A program made the position numbers and the translations under genes. Positions 24,608 through 33,190 of a stretch of 64,000 nt of DNA are shown here, piece by piece. Under the pieces are notes generated by a model that saw nothing but the letters and a program-made list of their open reading frames with translations, had not been told where the DNA came from and did not search any database. The stretch covers positions 1 through 64,000 of the forward strand of contig JBCBTJ010000005.1 in NCBI GenBank assembly GCA_039818665.1, written 5' to 3'. Positions within the stretch are counted from its first letter, which is position 1. The number at the start of each line of letters is the position of its first letter. Source of the stretch: JBCBTJ01 sp039818665 (GTDB taxonomy: Bacteria; Pseudomonadota; Alphaproteobacteria; Caulobacterales; Hyphomonadaceae).

Positions 24608-26413
24608 ATGACACCGCGCGACCGCATCCGCAATTTTTCCATCATCGCCCATATCGACCATGGCAAGTCGACGCTGGCCGATCGTCTGATCCAGGCGACG
24701 GGCGCGCTGACCGACCGTGAGATGACCGAGCAAGTGCTCGACTCCATGGACATCGAGCAGGAGCGCGGCATCACCATCAAAGCGCAGACCGTGCGGCTGG
24801 AATACACCGCCGCCGACGGCGAGACCTATGCGCTGAACCTGATGGACACGCCTGGCCATGTGGACTTCTCTTATGAAGTCTCGCGGTGCCTCGCCGCTTG
24901 CGAAGGGTCGCTCTTAGTGGTCGACGCCTCCCAAGGCGTGGAGGCGCAGACGCTCGCCAATGTCTACCAGGCGATCGAGCAAGATCATGAGATCGTGCCG
25001 GTGCTCAACAAGGTCGACCTGCCGGCGGCCGATGCGGAGCGCGTGGCGGAGCAGATCGAGGACGTGATCGGCATCGACGCTTCGGACGCGATCCACACCT
25101 CGGCGAAGACCGGGCTCGGCATCGAAGAAGTGCTCGAAGCCATCGTGACGCGCCTGCCCCCGCCGCCCGAGGGCGAGGCCGACAAGCCGCTGAAAGCCGC
25201 GCTCGTCGACGCCTATTACGACCCGTATCTCGGCGTCGTCGTGATCGTCCGCGTCCATGACGGGGTGCTGAAGAAAGGCCAAAAGGTCCGCATGATGGGC
25301 ACGGGCGCGACCTATACGCTCGACCGCGTCGGCGTGTTCCGGCCCAAAACCACCGACATCGACGCGCTTGGGCCGGGCGAGGTCGGCTTCCTCACCGCCT
25401 CAATCAAAGAAGTCGCCGACTGCGCGGTCGGCGACACGATCACCGAAGAAAAGCGGCCAACGGACGCGGCCCTGCCCGGCTTCAAGGACGTGCAGCCGGT
25501 GGTCTTCTGCGGCTTGTTCCCCGTGGACGCGGCCGATTTCGACGATCTCCGCACCGCCATGGGCAAGCTCAGGCTGAACGATGCGAGCTTCTCTTGGGAG
25601 ATGGAGACCTCCGCCGCGCTCGGCATGGGCTTCCGCTGCGGCTTTCTCGGCCTACTGCACCTGGAAATCATCCAGGAGCGATTGAGCCGCGAGTTCGATC
25701 TCGATCTCATCGCGACGGCGCCGAGCGTCGTCTATGAGCTCACCATGACGGACGGTACGGAGATGGAGCTCCACAATCCGACGGACATGCCGGATGTGGT
25801 GAAGATCTCCGAGATACGCGAGCCTTGGATCGAGGCGACCATCTTCACCCCGGACGAGTATCTCGGCGGCGTCCTAAAGCTCTGCCAGGATCGGCGCGGC
25901 ATCCAGAAAGAACTCACCTATGCCGGGACGCGGGCGCTGGTGAAATACGAACTGCCGCTCAACGAAGTGGTGTTCGACTTCTACGACCGGCTGAAATCGA
26001 TCTCGAAGGGCTATGCGAGCTTTGACTATGAACTGATCGGCTATCGCGCTGAAAACCTGGTCAAAATGTCGATCCTCGTGAACGACGAGCCGGTCGACGC
26101 GCTCTCCATGCTCGTGCACCGCGACCGCGCCGAGAGCCGCGGCCGGCAAATGTGCGAGCGGCTGAAGGATCTGATCCCGCGCCAGATGTTCAAAATCCCG
26201 ATCCAAGCCGCGATCGGCGCGAAGATCATCGCCCGCGAGACCCTATCGGCCATGCGTAAAGACGTCACCGCCAAATGCTATGGCGGCGACGCGACGCGGA
26301 AGCGGAAGCTGCTGGAGAAACAGAAAGCCGGCAAAAAGCGCATGCGCCAATTCGGCAAGGTGGAGATCCCGCAGGAGGCCTTCGTCGCCGCGCTGCGGAT
26401 GGACGGGGATTGA
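24608..26413 (+). CDS. lepA: Elongation factor 4 (LepA), ribosome-associated GTPase
   Basis: 601-residue translational GTPase. G motifs: AHIDHGKST (residues about 14-22), MDTPGHVDFSYE (about 80-91) and NKVD (about 135-138). EF-G-like domains II, III and V follow (ending near residue 480), then the LepA-specific C-terminal domain with KDVTAKCYGGDATRKRKLLE and KQKAGKKRMRQFG. The length and C-terminus are typical. It acts on translating ribosomes, mainly affecting initiation or elongation rate under stress. It starts 61 bases after the alpha-galactosidase stop and is probably separately transcribed. Confidence 0.97.
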   Translation: MTPRDRIRNFSIIAHIDHGKSTLADRLIQATGALTDREMTEQVLDSMDIEQERGITIKAQTVRLEYTAADGETYALNLMDTPGHVDFSYEVSRCLAACEGSLLVVDASQGVEAQTLANVYQAIEQDHEIVPVLNKVDLPAADAERVAEQIEDVIGIDASDAIHTSAKTGLGIEEVLEAIVTRLPPPPEGEADKPLKAALVDAYYDPYLGVVVIVRVHDGVLKKGQKVRMMGTGATYTLDRVGVFRPKTTDIDALGPGEVGFLTASIKEVADCAVGDTITEEKRPTDAALPGFKDVQPVVFCGLFPVDAADFDDLRTAMGKLRLNDASFSWEMETSAALGMGFRCGFLGLLHLEIIQERLSREFDLDLIATAPSVVYELTMTDGTEMELHNPTDMPDVVKISEIREPWIEATIFTPDEYLGGVLKLCQDRRGIQKELTYAGTRALVKYELPLNEVVFDFYDRLKSISKGYASFDYELIGYRAENLVKMSILVNDEPVDALSMLVHRDRAESRGRQMCERLKDLIPRQMFKIPIQAAIGAKIIARETLSAMRKDVTAKCYGGDATRKRKLLEKQKAGKKRMRQFGKVEIPQEAFVAALRMDGD

Positions 26414-26481
26414 ACCGCGTTTCGCCGCGCCCTCGATTTTGCTAGCCTGACGGTCTGCACCGAACAGGCGGAGGGACGGCC

Positions 26482-27345
26482 ATGGGATTGCGGACATTCA
26501 CGATAGCGGCGATCGCACCGCTGATCGCAGCCTGCGGCGCGCCGGACATGATGAGCGAGGCGCCCGACACGCCGCCGGACGAGACCACATCCGCCGAGCC
26601 CGAACCCATGCCGCAGCCAGGACCCGGCGGCGACGTCGATGAAGAAGCGCCGGCCGACCAGGTCGAGGCCGAGCTGTCCGAGGAACGCGAGCCGCCGGCG
26701 TCCGCCCAAACCTGCCGCGCGGCTGATCTCGGCCTGCAGGAGTTTCCCTGGCCGCCGCCGCAGCCCTCGACCGATGTGACCATCCCGCGCGGCCTCGTCA
26801 CGTTGGGCATGGCAGGCGAGGCGGCGACGCTGACATCCGTCGCCGACCGTCTTGACGCCGCGCTCCTGGCGGCTGGATATGTCGAGTTCAGTTATTTCGG
26901 CGTCGGCTGCGACGGCTTCGCGCTGATCACGCGGCTTGAGCAGATCGACGCGCAAGGAAACCCGGTCGAGGACGGCGAGCGGTTCGCGCCGCCGGACCAA
27001 GCCGAGCCGCCGAGCCTCACCGGCTTCATTCAACGCCTCTTCCGCGCGCCGCCTGGTTATTACCGCCAAATCGCCTTCGTCGCTACGGCGCGGACGTTCG
27101 AAGAAACCGCGCCGCCGCCCGAGGAGGACGAGCTGCGCGATTTGGTGGATTCGGGCGCGGCCGCTTTGCCTGAGGAGATGGACCGCGCCGCGTTCACCCG
27201 CGCGCACCGTGTGATCGCCCTGATCTATGAGTTCGAGAAACGCGATGCGGAAGAAGACGTGATGCAGCTGACGCCCAGCCGCGTCAGCGGTTCGGTCCAC
27301 TTGGAACGCGCAGGCATCTATGACGGGTTCGAGACGGACGGCTGA
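26482..27345 (+). CDS. Hypothetical lipoprotein with acidic, Pro-rich linker
   Basis: 287-residue protein with a lipoprotein signal: a short hydrophobic segment then lipobox LIAAC, with Cys at about residue 19. A disordered linker rich in Pro, Glu and Asp (residues 22-75) follows. The folded part (about 76-285) contains RGLVTLGMAGEAATLTSVAD and YVEFSYFGVGCDGFALITRL and looks like a compact alpha/beta domain. I do not recognise a family. The linker suggests a domain held away from the membrane in the periplasm or at the outer membrane. It follows lepA by 68 bases with AGGCGGAGGGA before the ATG. Confidence 0.72.
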   Translation: MGLRTFTIAAIAPLIAACGAPDMMSEAPDTPPDETTSAEPEPMPQPGPGGDVDEEAPADQVEAELSEEREPPASAQTCRAADLGLQEFPWPPPQPSTDVTIPRGLVTLGMAGEAATLTSVADRLDAALLAAGYVEFSYFGVGCDGFALITRLEQIDAQGNPVEDGERFAPPDQAEPPSLTGFIQRLFRAPPGYYRQIAFVATARTFEETAPPPEEDELRDLVDSGAAALPEEMDRAAFTRAHRVIALIYEFEKRDAEEDVMQLTPSRVSGSVHLERAGIYDGFETDG

Positions 27346-27370
27346 GAAGCCGCCCGCCTCTTAAGGTCTC

Positions 27371-28882
27371 CTACTCCGCCGAGACGCCGGCCGCTTTCGC
27401 CTTGTCGCTGAGGATCATGATCGACTCGCCGTTCGGCGTGTCCGGATCCCCATTGGCCCGGTGGATGGCGAGCACTGTGCCCGACAGAGCGATGATCGCG
27501 ATCAGGTTCGGAAAGGCCATGGAGGCGTTGGCGAGGTCGCCGAACATCCAAACGAGCTGAACCGGGAAGAGCGCGCCGATGAAGATCACCACCACCCAGA
27601 CATAGCGGAACGGCTTGGTCGCCCACTCGCCGATCAGGAAGGTCGCCGCCTGCTCGGCGTAGTAGGACCAGCCGATGATCGTGGTGAAGGCGAACAGGGT
27701 GAGCGCGATCGTGACGATCCAGCCCCCTCCGGGGATCGCGCGCGCATAGGCCTCATTGGTGATCGCGGAGGCCTCCAGGCCCGCAGCCTGCCAGATATGC
27801 GTCGTGGTGGCGCCCACCGTGTCGACGAGTTCCGGCGTGGTCGTCCACGTGCCGGCTGTGGTGAGGATGACGAGGGCCGTCATCGTGCAGATCACCAGCG
27901 TGTCGATGAACACGCCGATCATGGCGATCTCGCCTTGGACGACGGGGTTCTTGGTCTGCGCCGCGGCGTGGGCGATCGGCGCCGAGCCTTGGCCGGCTTC
28001 GTTCGAGAACAGGCCCCGCGCGATGCCGGCGCGCACCGCCAGCAGCATGCCATAACCCGCAACGCCGCCGAGCGCCTCCTCGAAGCCAAAGGCGGACATG
28101 ATGATCATCGAGAAGGCGTGGGGGATCTCCGACGCGTTCATGACAAGCACGACGAAGGCGCAGGCCACATAGAACAGCGCCATGACGGGCACCACCTTGC
28201 CCGCCACTGATCCGATCGAGCGAATGCCGCCGATAATCACTGTGAAAACGAGCACCGACATCACCAAGCCGACGGCCCAGTTGGGCACGGTCGCGCCGAT
28301 TTCCGCGCCGGAGCGCACCACGGTCTGCGTAATCGAGTTCGCTTGGATCATGCCGCCCGTGGCCGTGGCGGAGAAGATGGTGCCGATGCAGAATAAGACC
28401 GCGAGCCAGGTCCAACCCGGGCCGAGGCCGTTCTTGATGTAGTACATCGGGCCGCCATTGATCCGGCCATATTCGTCTTTCTCGCGGTACTTGATGGCGA
28501 GCGAGGATTCGGAGAAGGCGAGCGCCATGCCGAAAAAGGCGGTCACCCACATCCAGAAGATCGCGCCAGGCCCGCCCAGCGTGATCGCCGTGGCGACGCC
28601 CGCGAGGTTGCCGGTGCCGACTTGGCCCGACAGGGCGGTGGACAGCGCCTGCCAGGGGGTGATGGTCGAGGGATCGTCGTCGCCTTTGCGACCCGCCCAC
28701 ACTTCGCCAAGCGCTGGGAAGAGACGTCGCAGGGGGCGCGCGCCCAGGCGGATCATGAAGAAGACCCCGGCGCCCAGCAGGATCACCGCGATCGGTCCGA
28801 CCGGCACGATCCGGGTGTCGCCCCAAGTGCCGCCCCAAATGAACCCGCTGAGCGTGGTTACAAAATCCTCAAACGCTTCCAT
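27371..28882 (-). CDS. Alanine/glycine:cation symporter (AGCS family)
   Basis: 503-residue inner-membrane sodium-coupled amino-acid carrier with about 11 membrane helices. Family motifs: ALSGQVGTGNLAGVATAI (residues about 90-107), the glycine-rich segment of helix 6, RGLFSNEAGQGSAPIAHAAA near the middle, and a C-terminal FTTIIGWSYYAEQAATFL. These identify AGCS proteins such as AlsT/DagA. The frame is open to 28999, but the ATG at 28882 with GGGAAGGGAAA just upstream gives the usual N-terminus (MEAFEDFVTTLSGFIWG). Substrate choice among alanine, glycine and related amino acids is not evident. Confidence 0.92.
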   Translation of the reverse strand: MEAFEDFVTTLSGFIWGGTWGDTRIVPVGPIAVILLGAGVFFMIRLGARPLRRLFPALGEVWAGRKGDDDPSTITPWQALSTALSGQVGTGNLAGVATAITLGGPGAIFWMWVTAFFGMALAFSESSLAIKYREKDEYGRINGGPMYYIKNGLGPGWTWLAVLFCIGTIFSATATGGMIQANSITQTVVRSGAEIGATVPNWAVGLVMSVLVFTVIIGGIRSIGSVAGKVVPVMALFYVACAFVVLVMNASEIPHAFSMIIMSAFGFEEALGGVAGYGMLLAVRAGIARGLFSNEAGQGSAPIAHAAAQTKNPVVQGEIAMIGVFIDTLVICTMTALVILTTAGTWTTTPELVDTVGATTTHIWQAAGLEASAITNEAYARAIPGGGWIVTIALTLFAFTTIIGWSYYAEQAATFLIGEWATKPFRYVWVVVIFIGALFPVQLVWMFGDLANASMAFPNLIAIIALSGTVLAIHRANGDPDTPNGESIMILSDKAKAAGVSAE

Positions 28883-29042
28883 GCTTTCCCTTCCCCCGGG
28901 CGCGCGAGCCCTCAAACCGCATCGCGCGACATTAGTGCGCTGCGTTTGAATGTGAACCGTTCGTGACGGCGGGAGGTGATATTGAGCACAATCGACCAAA
29001 TCGTAGCGTCAGGAAGGCAGGATCTGCCCATTCGGGCCTCTA

Positions 29043-29951
29043 TCAGCCGTCGCCGTGGCCCGCTTTTTCCCCAGCGCTGCGCTCCACCGCGCCCACGGCG
29101 CCGGCCAAACTGGCTTTGGCGCTGCCAGGCCTCAGCGGGCGCGGCTGACCTGGCGCAGGCGCCCAGCCCGAGAGGTGGACCACTTCGAAACTCGCCCGAA
29201 CGCGACCGTCCGGATCGCTGAAGCGCTCCGCATAGATCTCCGCCATGCGCGCTAAAATTCGTCGCGACAAGCCTCGACCTGCGGGCTCGGCGAAGGCGGC
29301 GCGCTCGCCCATGCCCTTGAGATCGCGGAGTAAAACAAAAGGGTCGGCGTAGCGCACCGTGACCCGGTCCACGTCGGCCACTGGCAGCGCGAAGCCGGCG
29401 CGCTGGAGCAGCCCGGCCATGTCCTGAAGGCCCGGCAAGGGCGACAAGCGCAGAGCCGCGCCGCCGGTGATCTCTGTTTCGGCCTGCAGCAGGCTCTGGC
29501 GCAGCTCCGTCAGCGTCCCGGCGCCGAACAGCGCGCCGAGAAACAAGCCGTCCGGCTTTAAAGCGCGATTGATCTGAATGAGCGCCCCCGGCAAGTCGTT
29601 GACCCAATGCAGCGCCAGCGCGCTCACGGCGAGGTCGAAGGCGTTCTCCGCCACTGGCATCGCTTCTTCGTCCGCGGCGAACGCCGGCGCGCCGCACCGG
29701 GCCGCCATGGCGGGCGACAAATCGCATGCGATCACCGCCTCGACGCCTGCGCGGCCGCGCAAGCGCCGCGACAAGGCGCCGTCATGCGCGCCAATGTCCA
29801 AAATCCGCGCGAACGTCCGCGGCCCGTCGTCGAGCCGATCCACGATGTCCATGGAAACGCGTGTTTTCAGAAAGCTATATTCATCATAAGTTGAAGCGGC
29901 GCTGTCGCGCCGGCGGCGGACACGCGCGCGATCGAAAACAAGCGGGGTCAT
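29043..29951 (-). CDS. SAM-dependent methyltransferase, BioC/NDUFAF5-like
   Basis: 302-residue class I methyltransferase. The SAM-binding motif I is ILDIGAHDGALSRRL (about residues 49-63), followed by VIACDLSPAMAAR and the motif FDLAVSALALHWVNDLPGAL (about 105-124). The opening FDRARVRRRRDSAASTYDEY matches the NDUFAF5/BioC-like group seen in alphaproteobacteria beside comF. Those homologues methylate malonyl-ACP or hydroxylate an arginine of complex I; which applies here is not clear. It is divergent from comF with only nine bases between start codons, so their promoters must overlap the coding regions. Confidence 0.83.
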   Translation of the reverse strand: MTPLVFDRARVRRRRDSAASTYDEYSFLKTRVSMDIVDRLDDGPRTFARILDIGAHDGALSRRLRGRAGVEAVIACDLSPAMAARCGAPAFAADEEAMPVAENAFDLAVSALALHWVNDLPGALIQINRALKPDGLFLGALFGAGTLTELRQSLLQAETEITGGAALRLSPLPGLQDMAGLLQRAGFALPVADVDRVTVRYADPFVLLRDLKGMGERAAFAEPAGRGLSRRILARMAEIYAERFSDPDGRVRASFEVVHLSGWAPAPGQPRPLRPGSAKASLAGAVGAVERSAGEKAGHGDG

Positions 29952-29960
29952 GGGCGAGGT

Positions 29961-30713
29961 ATGACGCGGTTGGTTCGAACCGCCAAGGCAGCGGGCGCGG
30001 GGCTCGCCGATCTGATTTGGCCGCGCCGGTCGATCATCGACCGCAGCTTGTCGGACGGCCCCGTCTCTCCAGCCGATTTCGGAGCGCTGACCTTCCTCAC
30101 CGGCCCGTCCTGTCGGCGCTGCGCCGCGCCGCAGGACGCCGATCTCGGACCGCGTGCGCTCTGCGCGGCCTGTTCGGCCAAGCCCCCTCGCTGGGACCGC
30201 GCACGCGCCGCGCTCGCCTATGACGAGGTGTCGAAACAACCAATCCTCGCCCTGAAACGTGCAGGCGCGCGCGACGGGCTCGCCACCCTCGCCGGCTGGA
30301 TGGCGGCGGCGGGCCGCGACCTCTTGGCCGAAGCCGACCTCGTCACGCCCGTGCCGTTGCACTACGTCCGGCTGGTGCAGCGCGGCTACAACCAAGCCGG
30401 CTGGCTCGCCCAAGCTGTCGGGCGGGCGGCGGGCGCGCCGGTGTGCGTCGACGCGCTGAAGCGCGCGCGGCGCACCCGCAGCCAAGGCGGTTTGTCCGCT
30501 CGCGCGCGTCGTCGCAACGTCGCCGGCGCATTCAAGGTCCGCAAGTCCCGCCGCCGCCGGGTCGCAGGCAAGCGGATCGTCCTCATCGACGACGTCTACA
30601 CGACCGGCGCGACCCTCAACGCCTGCGCGCGGGCCCTTCTGAAGGCCGGCGCGAGCTCCGTCGACGTCTTGGTCCTCGCCCGCGTTGTAAGAGAAACAGA
30701 CATCGCCATATAA
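29961..30713 (+). CDS. comF: ComF family protein (phosphoribosyltransferase-like)
   Basis: 250-residue protein. The N-terminus has a zinc-ribbon-like set of Cys pairs (CRRCAAPQDADLGPRALCAAC, in two parts near residues 52-73). The C-terminus has the PRPP-binding loop IVLIDDVYTTGATL (about 212-225). Family segments YDEVSKQPILALKRAG, PVPLHYVRLVQRGYNQA and RRTRSQGGLSARARRRNV are clear. ComF homologues are needed for uptake of single-stranded DNA in naturally competent bacteria. It is followed 25 bases later by a glutaredoxin gene, the common alphaproteobacterial order. Confidence 0.92.
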   Translation: MTRLVRTAKAAGAGLADLIWPRRSIIDRSLSDGPVSPADFGALTFLTGPSCRRCAAPQDADLGPRALCAACSAKPPRWDRARAALAYDEVSKQPILALKRAGARDGLATLAGWMAAAGRDLLAEADLVTPVPLHYVRLVQRGYNQAGWLAQAVGRAAGAPVCVDALKRARRTRSQGGLSARARRRNVAGAFKVRKSRRRRVAGKRIVLIDDVYTTGATLNACARALLKAGASSVDVLVLARVVRETDIAI

Positions 30714-30738
30714 GCGCCCGAAGCGTTCGGAGACGAAA

Positions 30739-30996
30739 ATGGCCAAGGTCACAATCTACACGCGTGATTTCTGCCCGTTTTGCACGCGCGCGCTTGCTCT
30801 CCTTAAGAAAAAGGGCGCGGACTTCGAAGAGATCAATGCGGGCATGGACCCGGCCAAGCGCGAAGAAATGGTGCAGCGCGCGCAGGGCGGGCGCACCTAC
30901 CCTCAGATCTTCGTCGGCGACGTTCACGTCGGCGGTTGCGACGATCTGATGGCGCTCGACCGCGGCGGCCAGCTCGACGCCCTTCTTGCAGCCTGA
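30739..30996 (+). CDS. grxC: Glutaredoxin 3
   Basis: 85-residue dithiol glutaredoxin that reduces disulfides and mixed glutathione disulfides. Active site C12-P-F-C15; glutathione-contacting segments GGRTYPQIFVGDVHVGGCDDL with the cis-Pro (TYP) and GG motif. The length is typical of GrxC. It sits between comF and the DUF1178 gene, the conserved alphaproteobacterial order. Confidence 0.95.
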   Translation: MAKVTIYTRDFCPFCTRALALLKKKGADFEEINAGMDPAKREEMVQRAQGGRTYPQIFVGDVHVGGCDDLMALDRGGQLDALLAA

Positions 30997-31003
30997 CGCC
31001 GCG

Positions 31004-31441
31004 ATGATCCGCTACGCGCTGTATTGCCGGGATTGCGAGGCAGAATTCGACGCGTGGTTCGCCTCGTCCAAAGCCTATGACGACCAAGCTGAGCGCGGCT
31101 TGGTCGCCTGTCCCGAATGCGACAGCGTCGACACGGGCAAACAAATCATGGCCCCGGCGGTGGCGTCGTCGAAACGCGCCGGCGCGCCCTCCCCCGAGGA
31201 GGCGTTCGACGCCTTCGCGCGTCAGGCCAGACGGCACATCAGGGAAACCCATGACTATGTCGGCGGCGAGTTCGCCGGCGAAGCGCGCGCTATGTACTAC
31301 GGCGAAAAGGAAGAACGCCCGATCTGGGGCGAGGCGACGAAAGAGGAGGCCAAAGCGCTCAAGGAAGAAGGCGTCGGCGCTCTGCCGCTGCCTGACGCGC
31401 TCGCGCCCAAACCGCCGAAACCAGACGAGCCGAAACACTGA
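31004..31441 (+). CDS. DUF1178 family zinc-ribbon-like protein
   Basis: 145-residue protein. The N-terminal ribbon has Cys pairs in LYCRDCEAEFDAWFASSKAY and VACPECDSVDTGKQIMAP. The C-terminal segment ARRHIRETHDYVGGEFAGEA followed by EERPIWGEA is characteristic of DUF1178. Function is unknown. The ATG at 31004 starts seven bases after the grxC stop, so it is cotranscribed with comF-grxC. Confidence 0.9.
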   Translation: MIRYALYCRDCEAEFDAWFASSKAYDDQAERGLVACPECDSVDTGKQIMAPAVASSKRAGAPSPEEAFDAFARQARRHIRETHDYVGGEFAGEARAMYYGEKEERPIWGEATKEEAKALKEEGVGALPLPDALAPKPPKPDEPKH

Positions 31442-31537
31442 CCCGATAGCGGCTGCGGCGTCCGGCCGCTCCAATCGCCAACTTGACCGCCGAGCCGAGC
31501 GGCGTATGACACGTGTCGTCGCGACCGGGAGACCACC

Positions 31538-31840
31538 ATGAACGCTGCGGAATACAAGCACGGGGAAATGGACATCACCGACCAGGCGATGACCTGGAAG
31601 GGTTTCATGACCGCCACCCAGTGGAGCAGCTTCATCATCGTGCTGGTGATCGGCTACGCGACCTTCACACTGGCCACCGGCATGAACTGGCTGGTCGCCC
31701 TGGTTCTTTGCGCCGGCGTAGGCGTGGTGGGCGGCCTATTGATGGGCATGGGCGGCGCTTGGATCGCAACGGTCGTCGCGCTTTCGGCCCTGGCGGTCTT
31801 CGTACAATTGTTGATTACGCTGTCCCAGGCGTTGATGTAG
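31538..31840 (+). CDS. Small membrane protein related to aa3 oxidase subunit IV
   Basis: 100-residue protein. The N-terminus (YKHGEMDITDQAMTWKGFM) closely resembles bacterial aa3-type cytochrome c oxidase subunit IV, in which this segment precedes one membrane helix. Here three hydrophobic segments follow (about residues 31-48, 51-73 and 77-97), so it is about twice the usual length. GGGAGA lies six bases before the ATG. No aa3 oxidase gene adjoins it; the assignment rests on the N-terminal motif and could cover a broader membrane family. Confidence 0.65.
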   Translation: MNAAEYKHGEMDITDQAMTWKGFMTATQWSSFIIVLVIGYATFTLATGMNWLVALVLCAGVGVVGGLLMGMGGAWIATVVALSALAVFVQLLITLSQALM

Positions 31841-31861
31841 CGCTCGACCGGCGATTGCGGA

Positions 31862-32107
31862 TCAATGGTCGGGCTCGCAATTGTCACAGATGGGCGCGGC
31901 TGGATCGGCGTCCAACTTCCCAAGCGAGATCCGCCCCCCGCAGCGGACGCAATACCCGTAGCGCCCGCCCTCCATGCGGCTTAGCGCGGCTTCGATGCGC
32001 GCAAGATCCGCCGCCGTGCCGCACTTTGTAGGCGGCAGCTCGATCGCCGATCCGCCCGTCCGGGCGCTCGTCGACTCGCTCGTAAAAGCTGACAAGACCT
32101 TGCGCAT
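31862..32107 (-). CDS. Short DksA/TraR-type zinc-finger protein
   Basis: 81-residue protein with a C-terminal four-cysteine zinc finger: C53-x2-C56 (GYCVRCGGRI) and C74-x2-C77 (PICDNCE). The segment IEAALSRMEGGRYGYC is typical of the TraR/DksA family. The N-terminal half is too short for the long coiled coil of DksA, and no DxxDxA tip motif is seen. It therefore resembles TraR-like or phage-type members that bind the RNA polymerase secondary channel. It is convergent with the subunit IV-like gene and divergent from an ABC exporter operon across about 108 bases. Confidence 0.82.
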   Translation of the reverse strand: MRKVLSAFTSESTSARTGGSAIELPPTKCGTAADLARIEAALSRMEGGRYGYCVRCGGRISLGKLDADPAAPICDNCEPDH

Positions 32108-32173
32108 CCAGAGATGCTGCGCTGCGATTAACCACTTGGCAAGCGAGCGGCGATCAAACCTTTTTGGCCAATA

Positions 32174-32184
32174 TCGATTATCGA
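32174..32184. promoter_or_regulatory. Perfect odd palindrome in the divergent ABC exporter promoter region
   Basis: TCGAT-T-ATCGA lies 32 bases before the ABC ATPase start, in the 108-base gap shared with the DksA-like gene, next to a TTTTTGG stretch. Its size and position fit a small operator. The binding protein is unknown and chance cannot be excluded. Confidence 0.35.
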
Positions 32185-32215
32185 GATAGGGCTGTCGCCT
32201 GGTAAGAGGATTGTG

Positions 32216-33190
32216 ATGGTTGATACGCCGCTCAGAATGACCGAAGCGACAAAAAAGTTCGGTTGGTTCACCGCCGTCGACAGCTTGTCCTTTACGGTTC
32301 CGGACGGACGCATTGTCGGCTTTCTCGGCCCGAACGGCGCGGGAAAGTCCACCAGTTTAAGAATGGCGCTCGGCGTCATGCAGCCCGACCGCGGCGATGT
32401 CAGCCTGTTCGGAGCGCCGCCAAACCTGCAATCGCTGAAACGGGTCGGCTTTCTACCGGAAGAACGCGGCCTCTATAAAAAAATGACGCCTCGCGCGATC
32501 ATCGCCTATTTCGCGCAGCTCAAAGGCATGGACGGACGCGACGCGCGCGCCAGGGCGGACGAACTGCTCGAAATCGGCGGCCTCGGACATTTCGCCAAAT
32601 CGAAGGTGTCCAAATTGTCCAAAGGCATGGCGCAAAAGGTTCAGATCCTGTCTTCGCTCGCCCATCGCCCCGACTTCTTGATCCTTGATGAGCCCTTCTC
32701 CGGCCTGGATCCGATGAACCAGCAGAGTCTCGAGGAGCTTATCCGAGCCGAACATGAACGCGGCGCGACCATCCTGTTCTCCACCCATGTGATGGAGCAC
32801 GCCGAGCGCCTCTGCGACAGCATCATCATGCTCGCCAAGGGCAAGAAGGTCTTTGATGGCTCCTTGGACGAAGCCTACAGCGCGCTCGGACGCCGGGCGC
32901 GTATCGCCGTGGACCAAGGCTTCGACCTCGCCGCGGCGCTGGGCTCGACCGGCATGACGGCCGAGCTTGAAACCGGCCAATCCGGCGAAGGCCCGCGCTG
33001 GTGGCTCATCGCGTTGCCCGAAGGCTGCGGCGCGCAAGAAGCGCTTCGAGCGTCAATCGAAGCCGGCGCGCCGATCTCCAGCTTCCTGCCTGATCAGGCC
33101 CGGTTGCGGGATGTGTTTGTCGCCCTCGCCGGCGAAGCGGCCAGCGAAGGCTTGCAACAAACCGAAACCGCCGAAGCGGAGGCCGCCTGA
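32216..33190 (+). CDS. ABC exporter ATP-binding protein, NatA-like
   Basis: 324-residue ATPase of an ABC-2 type exporter. Walker A GPNGAGKST (about residues 42-50), signature LSKGMAQKVQ, Walker B FLILDEPFSGLDP, and switch His in FSTHVMEHAERL. The C-terminal 90 residues form an extra domain (RIAVDQGFDLAAALGS onward) as in NatA/DrrA-like proteins. I prefer the ATG at 32216 (AGAGGA five bases upstream) over the adjacent GTG at 32213. The stop overlaps the permease start by one base (TGATG). Substrate unknown; NatAB homologues export sodium. Confidence 0.9.
   Translation: MVDTPLRMTEATKKFGWFTAVDSLSFTVPDGRIVGFLGPNGAGKSTSLRMALGVMQPDRGDVSLFGAPPNLQSLKRVGFLPEERGLYKKMTPRAIIAYFAQLKGMDGRDARARADELLEIGGLGHFAKSKVSKLSKGMAQKVQILSSLAHRPDFLILDEPFSGLDPMNQQSLEELIRAEHERGATILFSTHVMEHAERLCDSIIMLAKGKKVFDGSLDEAYSALGRRARIAVDQGFDLAAALGSTGMTAELETGQSGEGPRWWLIALPEGCGAQEALRASIEAGAPISSFLPDQARLRDVFVALAGEAASEGLQQTETAEAEAA

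Noticed and set aside
28883..29042. Possible glycine riboswitch upstream of the AGCS symporter
   Set aside because: No conserved glycine-aptamer core was visible in the leader on the minus strand.
29965..29978. GGTTCGAA-like sequence suggesting a tRNA T-arm
   Set aside because: It lies inside the comF start region, and no acceptor stem, anticodon arm or CCA end surrounds it. No tRNA was found anywhere in the window.
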